Positions 1-8,350 of a DNA stretch of 41,399 bases are shown piece by piece. Every line of letters starts with the position of its first letter. Position 1 is the first letter of the stretch. The translations under genes and the position numbers were made by a program. The stretch is from NCBI GenBank assembly GCA_964643965.1, contig CAZXVH010000034.1, forward strand, positions 1 through 41,399, read 5' to 3'. Below the pieces are notes generated by a model. It did not search any database. It saw only the letters and a list, made by a program, of their open reading frames with translations, and had not been told where the DNA came from. The stretch comes from GCA-2746795 sp964643965. GTDB taxonomy: Bacteria; Chloroflexota; Anaerolineae; Promineifilales; Promineifilaceae.

Positions 1-2
1 AG

Positions 3-983
3 ACGTTTACGGAAGAGGCGTCCTATGCCGCTGACTTTGCCGATATTATGGGGCAAGAGCATGTGAAACGAGCCATGGAAATTGCGGCGGCCGGCGGGCA
101 TAACCTGCTTATGTCGGGGCCGCCGGGCGCCGGCAAAACGTTGATTGCCAAATCATTGCCCAGCATTATGCCGCCCCTGACGGTGGATGAGGCGCTGGAA
201 GTGACGAAGATTTACAGTGTGGCCGGCCTGTTGCCCGCTGATACGCCGCTGGTCCGCCAACGGCCGTTTCGCGCCCCCCATCATACGGTCAGTTATGCCG
301 GATTGGTGGGGGGTGGGGCCTGGCCCCGCCCCGGTGAAATCTCCCTGGCGCATCGTGGGGTGCTGTTTCTGGATGAACTGCCGGAATTTGGGCAAAATCT
401 CATTGAAGTGCTGCGCCAACCGCTGGAAGGGATGCCGCGTGAAATCGCCATCTCTCGCGCCAGTGGAACCGTCACCTACCCGGCCAATTTTATGCTCATC
501 GCCGCTCAAAACCCCTGTCCCTGCGGCTATTATGGCGACGCCAGCCATCCCTGCACTTGTTCTAACGCCATGGTGACGCGCTACCAAAAACGTATCTCCG
601 GCCCGTTGATGGACCGCATTGATTTGCATGTAGATGTGCCACGGGTGGACTTTGAAAAGTTAACGGCCGTTCAGCGGGGTGAAACCTCAGAAAACGTGCG
701 GGTGCGGGTCACTCGCGCCCGGGAGCGCCAGGCCGTGCGTTTTGCTGAAGCCGACCTGCTCTGCAACGCTGACATGGGGCCAAGTGAAGTGCGCAACCTT
801 TGCCAACTAGACGACACCGGCAATCGGCTGATGCGCAGCGCCATGGCCCAGATGAATCTCAGCGCCCGCGCCTTTCACCGCATCTTAAAAGTAGCCCGCA
901 CCATTGCTGACCTGGCGGATAAGGACGCCATCGAACCGGCCTATTTAGCCGAAGCCTTGCAATACCGGCCGCGCCAACCATAG
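3..983 (+). CDS. comM: ComM/YifB family Mg-chelatase-like AAA+ ATPase (5' truncated)
   Basis: The frame is open to the left edge, so the true start lies outside the window and about 326 C-terminal residues are present (the family is about 500 aa). Visible elements in order: the DFADIMGQEHVKRA entry to the AAA+ core, Walker A GPPGAGKT, Walker B GVLFLDELPEF, a cysteine-rich CPCGYYGDASHPCTC loop, the arginine-rich MDRIDLHVDVPRV segment, and a C-terminal Mg_chelatase_C helical region ending in ALQYRP. In proteobacteria ComM is a hexameric branch-migration helicase acting in natural transformation; the role here is inferred from family. Only the N-terminal Lon-like domain is missing from view. A palindrome copy at 259-268 is read as Arg-Pro and one at 662-671 as Thr-Ala-Val. 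Confidence 0.93.
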   Translation, partial: TFTEEASYAADFADIMGQEHVKRAMEIAAAGGHNLLMSGPPGAGKTLIAKSLPSIMPPLTVDEALEVTKIYSVAGLLPADTPLVRQRPFRAPHHTVSYAGLVGGGAWPRPGEISLAHRGVLFLDELPEFGQNLIEVLRQPLEGMPREIAISRASGTVTYPANFMLIAAQNPCPCGYYGDASHPCTCSNAMVTRYQKRISGPLMDRIDLHVDVPRVDFEKLTAVQRGETSENVRVRVTRARERQAVRFAEADLLCNADMGPSEVRNLCQLDDTGNRLMRSAMAQMNLSARAFHRILKVARTIADLADKDAIEPAYLAEALQYRPRQP

Positions 984-1166
984 CCAATTTGTACAATTTT
1001 CTTGCGAAGAAAGAGGCTCTGCTATATGGTTGTACTATTATTTTTTGATTGCAAAAAGGTAGAGAAGTTGCGTAGTAAAATAAGAGAATTTTTATCCTAA
1101 AAAAACCAATTCCTGCCTGAGTCCTGATATTATCATATTTATCCTTTGCTGCTCTGGAGTTTAAAA

Positions 1167-2279
1167 GTGGCCAATAATCGCCCCCGATACGAAGAAGCCC
1201 TCAACCGTGGCGCCATGTTTAGTTCCAAAGAGATGTGGAAAGAGGCGTTCGGCGCTTATCGCGTTGCCATTGCTGAATTCCCCAAAGAACCGGCCCCCTA
1301 TGCCGGTTTGGGCGAAGCTTGTTTAGGTTTAAAGCAACTGGATAGAGCGTTAGAATGCTTTAAACTGGCCGCCAAATATTCCCAGGGGGATGTGGCTTAC
1401 CTGAAAAAAGTGGCTGACATTCAGGAGCGTCAGGGACAGCTGCACGACGCCGCCAAAACGTACACGGCCGTAGGCGAGTTTCTGCTGCGCCAGCGCCGGT
1501 TAGATGACGCCATCGGCAATTGGGAACGGGCCATTCGCCTGGACTCAAACTTGTTGGGGCCGCATCGCCGCCTGGCCATGATCTTCCAACGACAAAATAA
1601 AAAACGAGACGCCGTGCGCGAATATCTGGCGATTGCCCGCATTTTACAAGAGCAGGGCGACAACAAAAAGGGGCTGCAAATGTGCCAGGCAGCGCTGCGT
1701 TTAGACCCGAACAACAAGGATGTGTTAACGGCCGTTGAACTCATCCGGCATGGTGAAGCGGCATACGCCGAACCGGAACCGAGAAAAACGGTGATACCGG
1801 GCGTTTCCGCTGAAGAGCAGGCAGAAGCCGACGCCCTCACCGAGACGGTGCGCCAGATGGCAGCCATCTTTGAGGCGGAGGCCCGCAGCCAACCCGTTAA
1901 ACCAATGCAGCCTTTAAGCAATGATCCGGTTGACGTGGCCCGGCGGCTGGCAAACGAGCAGCTTGCTGAAGAAATCTTCCGCGAGGAGGACGCCTCAGAT
2001 ATGGCCGCTACTGGCCTGAGCAAGCTGGAACGAGACGCCTTGATCGGCCAGGCATTGGATTTTGAAGGGCGTGGTCGGGAAAAAGATGCTATCACCTGTT
2101 ATGAAAAGGCGATTGGCGGTGGCTTGCGAATGTCGGCCGCCTTCTTTAATCTGGGTTTGTTGTACTTGCAGCAAAAGGATTTGCAGAAAGCGAAACGCGC
2201 CTTGGGGTATGCCGTCAAGGATAACCATTATAAAGAAGCGTCTCATTTGGCCTATACCCAGGCTCAACGAAGCGCCTAA
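1167..2279 (+). CDS. Tetratricopeptide repeat (TPR) protein
   Basis: About 370 aa, soluble, no signal peptide. Helical TPR repeats cover roughly residues 10-190 (motifs such as EAFGAYRVAIAEFPKEP and DAIGNWERAIRLDSN), then a charged linker, then a final TPR pair at the C-terminus (DAITCYEKAIGGG, AAFFNLGLLYLQQKDLQKAK). TPR proteins are protein-protein scaffolds; no specific partner can be named. Start: the frame is open from a TTG at 1146, but GTG at 1167 has GGAG at 1156-1159 with a 7-nt spacer and is preferred. A small zinc-ribbon gene follows 60 nt downstream and is probably co-transcribed. Palindrome copies at 1464 and 1727 are read as Thr-Ala-Val. Confidence 0.85.
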   Translation: MANNRPRYEEALNRGAMFSSKEMWKEAFGAYRVAIAEFPKEPAPYAGLGEACLGLKQLDRALECFKLAAKYSQGDVAYLKKVADIQERQGQLHDAAKTYTAVGEFLLRQRRLDDAIGNWERAIRLDSNLLGPHRRLAMIFQRQNKKRDAVREYLAIARILQEQGDNKKGLQMCQAALRLDPNNKDVLTAVELIRHGEAAYAEPEPRKTVIPGVSAEEQAEADALTETVRQMAAIFEAEARSQPVKPMQPLSNDPVDVARRLANEQLAEEIFREEDASDMAATGLSKLERDALIGQALDFEGRGREKDAITCYEKAIGGGLRMSAAFFNLGLLYLQQKDLQKAKRALGYAVKDNHYKEASHLAYTQAQRSA

Positions 2280-2339
2280 GCAGATTTTTGGATGACGACT
2301 AAATCGCCCGGCTGCGGCCGGCCTGTTTTTGGAGAATAG

Positions 2340-2540
2340 ATGAAAGAGAACGAAACGATATATGCCTGTTTAAGTTGTGGCCGATCAGAAGCAGAGGTTC
2401 CATTGTTGGCGCTCCGTTTTAACGGGGATTCGGCCTGGATTTGTTCACAATGTTTACCGGTGCTTATCCATAACCCGCACCGTCTGACCGATAAATTGCA
2501 AGGGCTTGTGGCTGCCGGGGTGGAAGACGACGCGCCTTAG
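2340..2540 (+). CDS. Small zinc-ribbon-like protein, 66 aa
   Basis: Two CxxC knuckles (CLSCG near residue 10 and CSQCL near residue 37) are spaced as in a treble-clef or zinc-ribbon fold, so one Zn ion is probably bound. The start is supported by GGAGA at 2331-2335, five nt upstream of the ATG. It follows the TPR gene by 60 nt on the same strand, so the two probably form one transcript. Similar small CxxC/CxxC proteins have no fixed role; a resemblance to the ClpX zinc-binding domain is only a length and spacing likeness. Function unknown. Confidence 0.65.
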   Translation: MKENETIYACLSCGRSEAEVPLLALRFNGDSAWICSQCLPVLIHNPHRLTDKLQGLVAAGVEDDAP

Positions 2541-2648
2541 CAGCCGTTCGTCAATAAGTTCGTAGGAATGGCTTCGGCCGTTCAGACCGCTCAAGCGGTT
2601 ACTGCGAACCAAATCGCCAAGTTAATTACAAATGCTTGTTTAAGGAGT

Positions 2649-3851
2649 TTACGGGGCAAAGTGGATGACGCCCCATTTGCCATTGGTGAGCCAGTCGGGG
2701 TCTCGGGCGGTAAGCGTTTCTGCCTGACCTTCAGCCAGATTGACGACAATTTCAGATTTGAGGGTGCGCAGGGCCAGCAGCGGCGCCGGCCGATAAGCCA
2801 TGATGTCGGCGAAGGGGGTGGTGAACGGCCAATGCCGGTCGCCCAGCAGGCGGCGGTAGTTGGCGTCTCCCTTGCTGAGGATGAGGGTGGATTGGGCGAA
2901 CTGGCTTTGCAGGTCGGGGGGCATCTCCCACAGGGGCAGGGGGGAGGTCCAAAAGAAATGGGTATGCAACTGTAAACGGCCGTTTCCCACCATCTCTCTT
3001 AATCTTCCCCCCACCAGGCGCATATCGGCGTCTTCATCTCCCGCCAAAAAGGTAATGGTGGCTTCTACATCCTTGATGAGGGCATCGGAGACGAAGGTGG
3101 GGTGAGCTTTGAGGTGCAGGTGGACGGTAACGGCCGTTTCGCTCTTCAATAAATAGTCAACCAGGCATAAATCGGCAGCCAGTTCAAAGCCGGCATTGTC
3201 GGCGATGAGGTCGATGCGGTTATGTGGGGAGAGGAGATGGGAGAGAACGGCCGTTGTGTCATCCACCAGCAGAAATTCATCATGGGCGTGGGCGCTGTCT
3301 GGTTGTTCATCGGTTTCGGCCGGCCACAGGCTCAAATCCGCCTGGTTGCCCCATAAATCCGCGGCCAGCAAATAAGCCAGCGCCTGCTCTTGTTCACCTG
3401 CTTTTGCCAGCCAACGATTCACCCCGGCGCACAGCTTGCCTATCGCCTCTCGCTTCGTCGCCAATCCCTGCTGCTTCTGATACGCAAACGGATCTACCCC
3501 TTTGGTGGCTGCGCCTTCCTGGTAATATTGCGTCGCTTCCAGCACCCGCCGGTAGAAATACGTTTCCACAAAAAACCAGGGCGCTTGCAGCCAATTTTGC
3601 TCCAGATAAGGCAGGCAATACGCCCGCCAATCGCTGGCATCGGGCGCATACAAATCCGTCAGAGGGCGAATGGGTGTATGGGGAATCCCCTCAACCAGGT
3701 CTTGCAGTTCCGCCACGATGTGGGAGCGGAACTTGTTTTCTGCCACAATGCGTCGCCCAATCTCCGGCAGGCGCACGGCGATGGAGTAATGGGTAAACGT
3801 GCCGGTTTCTGAGCCGCGCAGCGGTGGGGGAAGGGGTAAATTGGGCTTCAT
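2649..3851 (-). CDS. DUF89/ARMT1-family damage-control phosphatase
   Basis: 400 aa, soluble. The family fold is recognised from the N-terminal helical part (FVETYFYRRVLEATQYY), the metal-site motif IADNAGFELAADLCLVDYLL, LSKGDANYRRLLGD, and the C-terminal LLALRTLKSEIVVNL segment. These match subfamily III damage-control phosphatases (human ARMT1, yeast YMR027W), metal-dependent enzymes that hydrolyse sugar-phosphate or related damaged metabolites. The exact substrate is not readable from sequence. Asp and Asn of DNAGFE and Asp of KGDANYR are the expected metal ligands. Three palindrome copies (2975, 3129, 3246) lie inside the gene, read as NGR or TAV. Next minus-strand gene upstream ends at 3873, 21 nt away, so co-transcription is possible. 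Confidence 0.88.
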   Translation of the reverse strand: MKPNLPLPPPLRGSETGTFTHYSIAVRLPEIGRRIVAENKFRSHIVAELQDLVEGIPHTPIRPLTDLYAPDASDWRAYCLPYLEQNWLQAPWFFVETYFYRRVLEATQYYQEGAATKGVDPFAYQKQQGLATKREAIGKLCAGVNRWLAKAGEQEQALAYLLAADLWGNQADLSLWPAETDEQPDSAHAHDEFLLVDDTTAVLSHLLSPHNRIDLIADNAGFELAADLCLVDYLLKSETAVTVHLHLKAHPTFVSDALIKDVEATITFLAGDEDADMRLVGGRLREMVGNGRLQLHTHFFWTSPLPLWEMPPDLQSQFAQSTLILSKGDANYRRLLGDRHWPFTTPFADIMAYRPAPLLALRTLKSEIVVNLAEGQAETLTARDPDWLTNGKWGVIHFAP

Positions 3852-3864
3852 ATTCCTCGTTAGT

Positions 3865-3900
3865 CAAGAAGTTCAACTTCTTCGAGAAGTGGAACTTCTA
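3865..3900 (-). repeat. Dyad repeat element, copy 1 (GAAGTTGAACTTC type)
   Basis: Two successive near-palindromes built on GAAGTTSAACTTC. Read on the minus strand, 33 nt match the plus-strand element at 34637-34670 at 30 positions. This copy overlaps the 3' end of the surface-protein gene and supplies its last eight codons and stop. Confidence 0.7.
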
Positions 3901-4828
3901 AAATGCACATTGAACCGCTTATGGTAAAAAACATATAAACTAACAGCTAATATGACCATGATACCTAACAGGAGCCAAATAGTCAGATTTGTGATCACGG
4001 AGGTTGCGGAGAAGGTGTTGAGGGAAACGGCCGTTGGTCCAGGAACCGCTACATCAAAGGTAACATTAGGGTCTGAAATCCAATCATTGTAAGCAGGATC
4101 TAATGCTGACGAGTAAATGATAGTGGGAATAGTGCAATCTGCACCAGATGTACAACCGCTTAAATTCAGATCGCCAATTGGAACCCCAACTTCAGTTACT
4201 GTGCCGCTAGAAGCAACTTGAGCAAGGCTACCATGGGTGTTGCAATCAGGGCAAACATAAGTTTCTATACTTGGTGTAGGTGTTCCGTTTGCTCGTATAA
4301 AAATCAGATAATCAAATCCGAAATTTCCTGTTGGAGAGACGTTACAGCCACTTAATGAGGGAGCGCCTGTATTTATGTTATTATCGGTGTTCATGCAAAT
4401 CTGTAAAAATACTTGATTTGCAGATAAATTCCATTGAGGCGGTGCATAGGTGTCAATGCGCCAGTAGAAATTATTTGTGTCATTGGTGAAAAACACTTCA
4501 GCAATGTCTGAACCAGGATAAATGGTATTAGGAATAGGTGGGCTCGTCGCCACAGATGCTTCAGAAACCCAATCAGAGGGATCGCCATCTACATCGATTT
4601 GCAAAGCGGAGGCAATGCTCACAAATGATGCGACTAATAAAACAACGGCCGTTATGACAANNNNNNNNNNNNNNNNNNNNNNNNNNNNNNNNNNNNNNNN
4701 NNNNNNNNNNNNNNNNNNNNNNNNNNNNNNNNNNNNNNNNNNNNNNNNNNNNNNNNNNNNGCGGAGGCAATGCTCACAAATGATGCGACTAATAAAACAA
4801 CGGCCGTTATGACAACTTTCTTCTTCAT
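3873..4828 (-). CDS. Secreted or surface membrane-anchored protein, split by assembly gap
   Basis: The gene is interrupted by 100 N (4661-4760). The 55 bp on the left of the gap (4606-4660) are identical to the 55 bp on its right (4761-4815). Collapsing the duplicate restores one frame beginning MKKKVVITAVVLLVASFV, a signal peptide, then an ectodomain starting LQIDVDGDPSDW, which resembles CBM9/DOMON-like beta-sandwich openings. Four cysteines (CMNTD, GCNVS, CPDC, GCTSGADC region) suggest disulfides. Near the C-terminus is a hydrophobic helix (LTIWLLLGIMVILAVSLYVF) followed by HKRF, giving membrane anchoring. Start at 4828 is chosen because AAGGAAGGGG precedes it. The last eight residues (RSSTSRRS) and the stop come from an intergenic repeat at 3865-3900. 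No specific function is recognised. Confidence 0.72.
4661..4760. other. Scaffold gap, 100 N, with 55-bp duplicated flanks
   Basis: The run of N is exactly 100 long, a conventional placeholder. 4606-4660 and 4761-4815 are identical base for base and abut the gap, which is what an unmerged contig overlap looks like. The likely true sequence has a single copy and no missing DNA. Confidence 0.9.
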
Positions 4829-4867
4829 CTTCCCCTTCCTTGCTAATAATCCTCCAATCTTCAATCT

Positions 4868-6556
4868 TTAATCTCTGCGCAATTTACGGTACGTAATCCG
4901 GTGCGGCCGTTCCGCAGCCGCGCCCAGGCGTTCGCGGCGCTCTTCTTCGTAGGCGTCGTAGTTGCCGATGAACCAACGCACCTGGCTGTCGCCTTCAAAG
5001 GCGAGAATGTGGGTGGCGATGCGGTTGAGGAACCAACGATCATGGGAGATGACGATGGCGCTGCCTGCATAATTTTCGATGGCGTCTTCCAGCGCCCGCA
5101 GCGTGTGTACGTCCAGGTCGTTGGTTGGCTCGTCGAGCAGCAGCACGTTGGATTCTTCTTTCAGGATTTTGGCCAGTTGGACGCGGTTCCGTTCGCCGCC
5201 GGAGAGGGTTCCTACCTTCTTTTGCTGGTCGGAGCCGCTGAAATTAAAACGGCCGACATAAGCGCGAGAGTTCATACGGCGGCCGCCAAGCTGCAAATTA
5301 TCTTGCCCATCTGAGATTTCCTGCCACACAGTTTTGTCCGGGTCCAGTTCGTCGCGGCTTTGACCCACGTAAGCCAACTCCACCGTTTGGCCGATGGTGA
5401 GGGTTCCGCTGTCGGGCTGCTCCTGGCCCACAATCATGCGGAACAGCGTCGTCTTGCCGGCCCCATTGGGGCCAATCACGCCCACAATGGCCCCGGGAGG
5501 GATGTCGAGGGTCAGATTGTCGAAGAGCAGCTTGCCTTCATACCCTTTGCTGATCTTTTCGGCGCGGATGACGATGTCGCCCAGGCGCGGGCCGGGCGGA
5601 ATGTAGATTTCGCGTTCCTCGTTGGCCCGTTCGCCTTGCGCCGCCACCAGGTCGTTGTACTGGTTGATGCGGGCTTTGGATTTGGCCCGCTGTCCTTTGG
5701 CGCTCATATTGATCCAGTCGAGTTCGCGCTGGAGCGTTTTCATGCGGGCGGACTCTTTCTTCTCTTCTTTGGCCAGGCGCTCTTGTTTTTGGGCCAGCCA
5801 GGAGGAGTAGTTGCCTTTCCAGGGGATGCCGTAGCCGCGATCCAGTTCCAAAATCCAACCGGCCACATTGTCCAGGAAATAGCGGTCATGGGTGACGGCG
5901 ATGACCGTGCCCGGGTACTCTTTGAGATGCTTTTCCAGCCAGGCCACAGATTCGGCGTCCAGGTGATTGGTGGGTTCATCGAGCAGCAGGATGTCGGGCG
6001 CTTGCAGGAGCAGGCGGCAGAGGGCCACGCGGCGACGCTCCCCGCCGGAGAGGATGTGGATGGGGGTGTCGCCGGCCGGGGTGCGCAGGGCGTCCATGGC
6101 GATCTCCAGGCGATTGTCCAGGTTCCAGGCGTCCATGTGGTCTAGCTTGTCTTGCAGCTTGCCTTGTTCCTCGATGAGGGCGTTCATCTCGTCGTCGCTC
6201 ATCGGCTCGGCAAACTTCATGTTGATGGCGTCGAACTGGGCCAGGGCATCGACGACGGCCTGCGCCCCTTCTTCCACGACTTCGCGCACGGTGCGGCTTT
6301 CGTCGAGCAGCGGTTCTTGCTCCAGGAAGCCGATGGAGTAGCCAGGGGAGATGGCGGTTTCGCCCACAAAGTCGGTGTCCACCCCGGCCATGATGCGCAG
6401 CAGGGTGGATTTACCGGCCCCGTTGAGGCCGAGGACGCCGATTTTTGCGCCATAATAGTAGGAGAGGGAGATGTCTTTGAGGATTTCCTTGTTGGGGGGC
6501 ACAATTTTGCCCACGCCCATCATGGAGTAGATGATTTTTTTGTCGTCGGTGGTCAT
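4868..6556 (-). CDS. ettA: Energy-dependent translational throttle protein EttA (ABC-F)
   Basis: 562 aa, close to the usual EttA length of about 555. Two ABC domains in tandem: Walker A GLNGAGKST with signature LSGGERRRVALCRLLL in the first, and GPNGAGKTT with LSGGERNRVQLAKIL in the second; Walker B strings ILLLDEPTNHLDAES and VLLLDEPTNDLDVHT. The N-terminus (MMGVGKIVPPNKEILKDISL) and the arm and linker with RELDWINMSAKGQRAKSKARI are EttA-type. There are no membrane segments. EttA binds the ribosomal E site and gates the first elongation step according to ATP/ADP ratio (known for E. coli). AAGGA at 6572-6576 is 15 nt from the ATG, rather far. The gene holds no exact copy of the AACGGCCGTT palindrome. 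Confidence 0.95.
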   Translation of the reverse strand: MTTDDKKIIYSMMGVGKIVPPNKEILKDISLSYYYGAKIGVLGLNGAGKSTLLRIMAGVDTDFVGETAISPGYSIGFLEQEPLLDESRTVREVVEEGAQAVVDALAQFDAINMKFAEPMSDDEMNALIEEQGKLQDKLDHMDAWNLDNRLEIAMDALRTPAGDTPIHILSGGERRRVALCRLLLQAPDILLLDEPTNHLDAESVAWLEKHLKEYPGTVIAVTHDRYFLDNVAGWILELDRGYGIPWKGNYSSWLAQKQERLAKEEKKESARMKTLQRELDWINMSAKGQRAKSKARINQYNDLVAAQGERANEEREIYIPPGPRLGDIVIRAEKISKGYEGKLLFDNLTLDIPPGAIVGVIGPNGAGKTTLFRMIVGQEQPDSGTLTIGQTVELAYVGQSRDELDPDKTVWQEISDGQDNLQLGGRRMNSRAYVGRFNFSGSDQQKKVGTLSGGERNRVQLAKILKEESNVLLLDEPTNDLDVHTLRALEDAIENYAGSAIVISHDRWFLNRIATHILAFEGDSQVRWFIGNYDAYEEERRERLGAAAERPHRITYRKLRRD

Positions 6557-6577
6557 GGTCAGTCGTACACTCCTTTG

Positions 6578-6645
6578 TCGGGTAGTCGGGTAGTTGGGTA
6601 GTGGGGTAGTCGGGTAGTCAAGTAGTTGAGTAGTCGAGTAGTCGC
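6578..6645. repeat. Imperfect tandem repeat GGGTAGTC-type upstream of ettA
   Basis: About eight degenerate units of 8-10 bp (GGGTAGTCGGGTAGTTGGGT and variants ending in GAGTAGTCGAGTAGTC) fill the spacer between the DUF1801 gene and ettA. It lies in the 5' leader of ettA on the minus strand. No regulatory role can be shown. Confidence 0.7.
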
Positions 6646-6677
6646 TTATTCAGGCTTCCTGTATTGGGCATGACGCC

Positions 6678-7097
6678 TCACGCATTATAGGTTTGTTTCA
6701 TATAGGCGACGGATTGGGTGATGAGTTGGCGCAGGATGTTTGGGTCTACGTCTTCTAGTTTTTTGATATAGAGGCAGGATTTGCCGGTGGTGTGTTTGCC
6801 CAGTTTGTGCATGAGTTCGTCATAGTTGTCGAAGCCACTCATGATGTAGAGGCTGAGGCTTTGTTTGCGTGGGGCGAAGCCGGTGAGGAACCAGTCGCCT
6901 TCCCGGCCGCTGGCGTATTTGTAATGGTAGCGGCCGAAGCCGATGATACTGCTGCCCCACATTTGGGCTGGTTCCCCGGTGATTTCTTGCATGAGCTTGA
7001 GGATAACAAAGCTGTCTTCCCGTTTCTGGGCAGGTTCTACGTTGTGGAGATAAGCTTCGACGCTTTGGTCGGTAGGTTTTGTTTTTAGATCGGACAT
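6678..7097 (-). CDS. DUF1801 (YdhG-like) domain protein
   Basis: 139 aa, soluble. The fold is recognised from SVEAYLHNVEPAQKREDSF at the N-terminus, the MWGSSIIGFGRYHYKYASG centre, FAPRKQSLSLYI and the C-terminal GKSCLYIKKLEDVD segment, all typical of DUF1801. The family has a SufE/frataxin-like alpha-beta shape and no settled biochemical role. The start is supported by AAGGAGA a few nt upstream. The gene lies 121 nt upstream of ettA on the same strand, separated by a tandem repeat. Confidence 0.88.
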   Translation of the reverse strand: MSDLKTKPTDQSVEAYLHNVEPAQKREDSFVILKLMQEITGEPAQMWGSSIIGFGRYHYKYASGREGDWFLTGFAPRKQSLSLYIMSGFDNYDELMHKLGKHTTGKSCLYIKKLEDVDPNILRQLITQSVAYMKQTYNA

Positions 7098-7582
7098 GGG
7101 CGTCTCCTTATCGTGCCATTATACCCAATATCAGTGGGGGGTGAATGATATTTGGCCACAAATTGTTGGGGTGTGAGTGTGGGCATACTTTTCTCTCGTG
7201 TGTCTGGATAATGAGGGAAGGATAGCATAATGAAAACGGCCGTGCCATGTGATGGTTGTTATGCGGACAATTCTCAGTTTGTTGTTTCACCTGGAGATGG
7301 CATCCTAAAAAACGTACTCAAGCGCGTTAACAGGGCGGCGGCAGCCCGTTTTAACCGGTTTTATATCTCAGACGCCGGTTTGCAACCGGCGGCAATGGCC
7401 GTGTGTGTGCTTAGAGTGAGCGTTGCTGTTTTTTTGGACACAAAGTTGAGCAGAATGATAGGCTTTGTTACAATTGCTGTAAGGTTTTCTGCGGGAATGC
7501 TTGTGGGATAAAAATGTGAGGAGTCGCAACAGCTAACACAAGCATTTTCTGCCCACTCACACAAACTGCGAATAGGAATTAA
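7098..7582. other. Gene-free spacer with REP-like dyad
   Basis: 485 bases without a convincing gene between divergent genes. A perfect 8-bp stem with a 3-nt loop (CGCCGGTT-TGC-AACCGGCG, 7373-7391) looks like a REP-type element, and AACCGGTT at 7353-7360 is another palindrome. A short palindrome core ACGGCCGT is at 7236-7243. A 93-aa frame across the spacer includes these dyads and was not accepted. Promoters for both flanking genes should lie here but none is clear. Confidence 0.6.
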
Positions 7583-8296
7583 ATGACGACTTTCACGCCT
7601 TCATCTTATCGTATTCTGGTTGTCGATGACGACGCTATGATACTGGAGTTAATTGAGGAGACCCTTTTCCGGAGTGGTTTCCAGGTGGCAACGGTAACTT
7701 CTGGTGAGGATGGCCTGGACTGGATGAGACGAGAAGGGTTGCCAGACCTGGCGGTGGTAGACATCAACATGCCTTTTGGTATGGATGGGTTGGAATTTTG
7801 CCGGGAGGTCCACAATTTCTGCGATCTACCGGTGGTCATGTTAACGGCCGTTGATGACGCCCAAACTAAAATTGAAGTTATCGAAACTTGCGCCGAAGAT
7901 TATGTGACAAAGCCGTTCACGCCGGGAGAACTGATTGCACGGGTACGCCGGATTTTAAGGCGCATTGGCAAATTCCCTTATCCGCTGCAATCAATGATAC
8001 GCATCGACAAATATCTCGCCATAGATTTTCCTGGCTGCCAGACTATCATTGATGGACGGCCGGTCTCCTTGACGCCCACAGAAACGAAACTGCTTTACTT
8101 GCTGGTGCGCGCCAGCGGGAAACCGCTCAATACCGACTATCTGTTGCGGCGCATTTGGCCCCATGATATTGCCATGCAAGAGCGTCTGCGCGTTTACATC
8201 CACCGTCTGCGCCACAAGCTAAATGTTGGTCCAGAACAGCCCAGTTATATTCAGTCAGTGCGGGGTGTAGGCTACATGTTTGAGATAAGATTTTAA
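7583..8296 (+). CDS. OmpR/PhoB-type response regulator (orphan, copy 1)
   Basis: 237 aa. The receiver domain (residues about 9-125) has acidic pocket D15-D17, phosphoacceptor D60 in VVDINMP, T88 in VMLT and K110 in TKPF. The C-terminal winged helix (about 140-235) contains SLTPTETKLLYLLV and RVYIHRLRHKLN recognition-helix text and ends RGVGYMFEIRF. It should bind promoter DNA when phosphorylated. The beta3-alpha3 loop reads DINMPFGMDG, one residue longer than the usual DxxMPGMDG. No histidine kinase is adjacent. A close paralogue starts 54 nt downstream, so they are probably co-transcribed. Palindrome 7843-7852 is read as Thr-Ala-Val at the LTAV position of the receiver. Confidence 0.92.
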   Translation: MTTFTPSSYRILVVDDDAMILELIEETLFRSGFQVATVTSGEDGLDWMRREGLPDLAVVDINMPFGMDGLEFCREVHNFCDLPVVMLTAVDDAQTKIEVIETCAEDYVTKPFTPGELIARVRRILRRIGKFPYPLQSMIRIDKYLAIDFPGCQTIIDGRPVSLTPTETKLLYLLVRASGKPLNTDYLLRRIWPHDIAMQERLRVYIHRLRHKLNVGPEQPSYIQSVRGVGYMFEIRF

Positions 8297-8350
8297 TGCT
8301 TATTGGGTTTGGTTTACGATCCCAGGTCAGCTGAGTGAAAATTTTCCAAG

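Noticed and set aside
2568..2975. 135-aa plus-strand frame
   Set aside because: Mostly antisense to the DUF89 gene, with no domain features.
4661..4760. Possible insertion element in the gap of the surface-protein gene
   Set aside because: Direct 55-bp flanks could be mistaken for a target-site duplication, but they abut N placeholders and the gene is whole once collapsed; an assembly overlap is simpler.
5360..6145. 261-aa frame opposite ettA
   Set aside because: It lies wholly antisense to a well-conserved ABC-F gene and its sequence is the mirror of ettA codon usage.
7230..7511. 93-aa plus-strand frame in the spacer before the response regulators
   Set aside because: It crosses a REP-like hairpin, has no Shine-Dalgarno and shows no recognisable domain; composition is unlike neighbouring genes.
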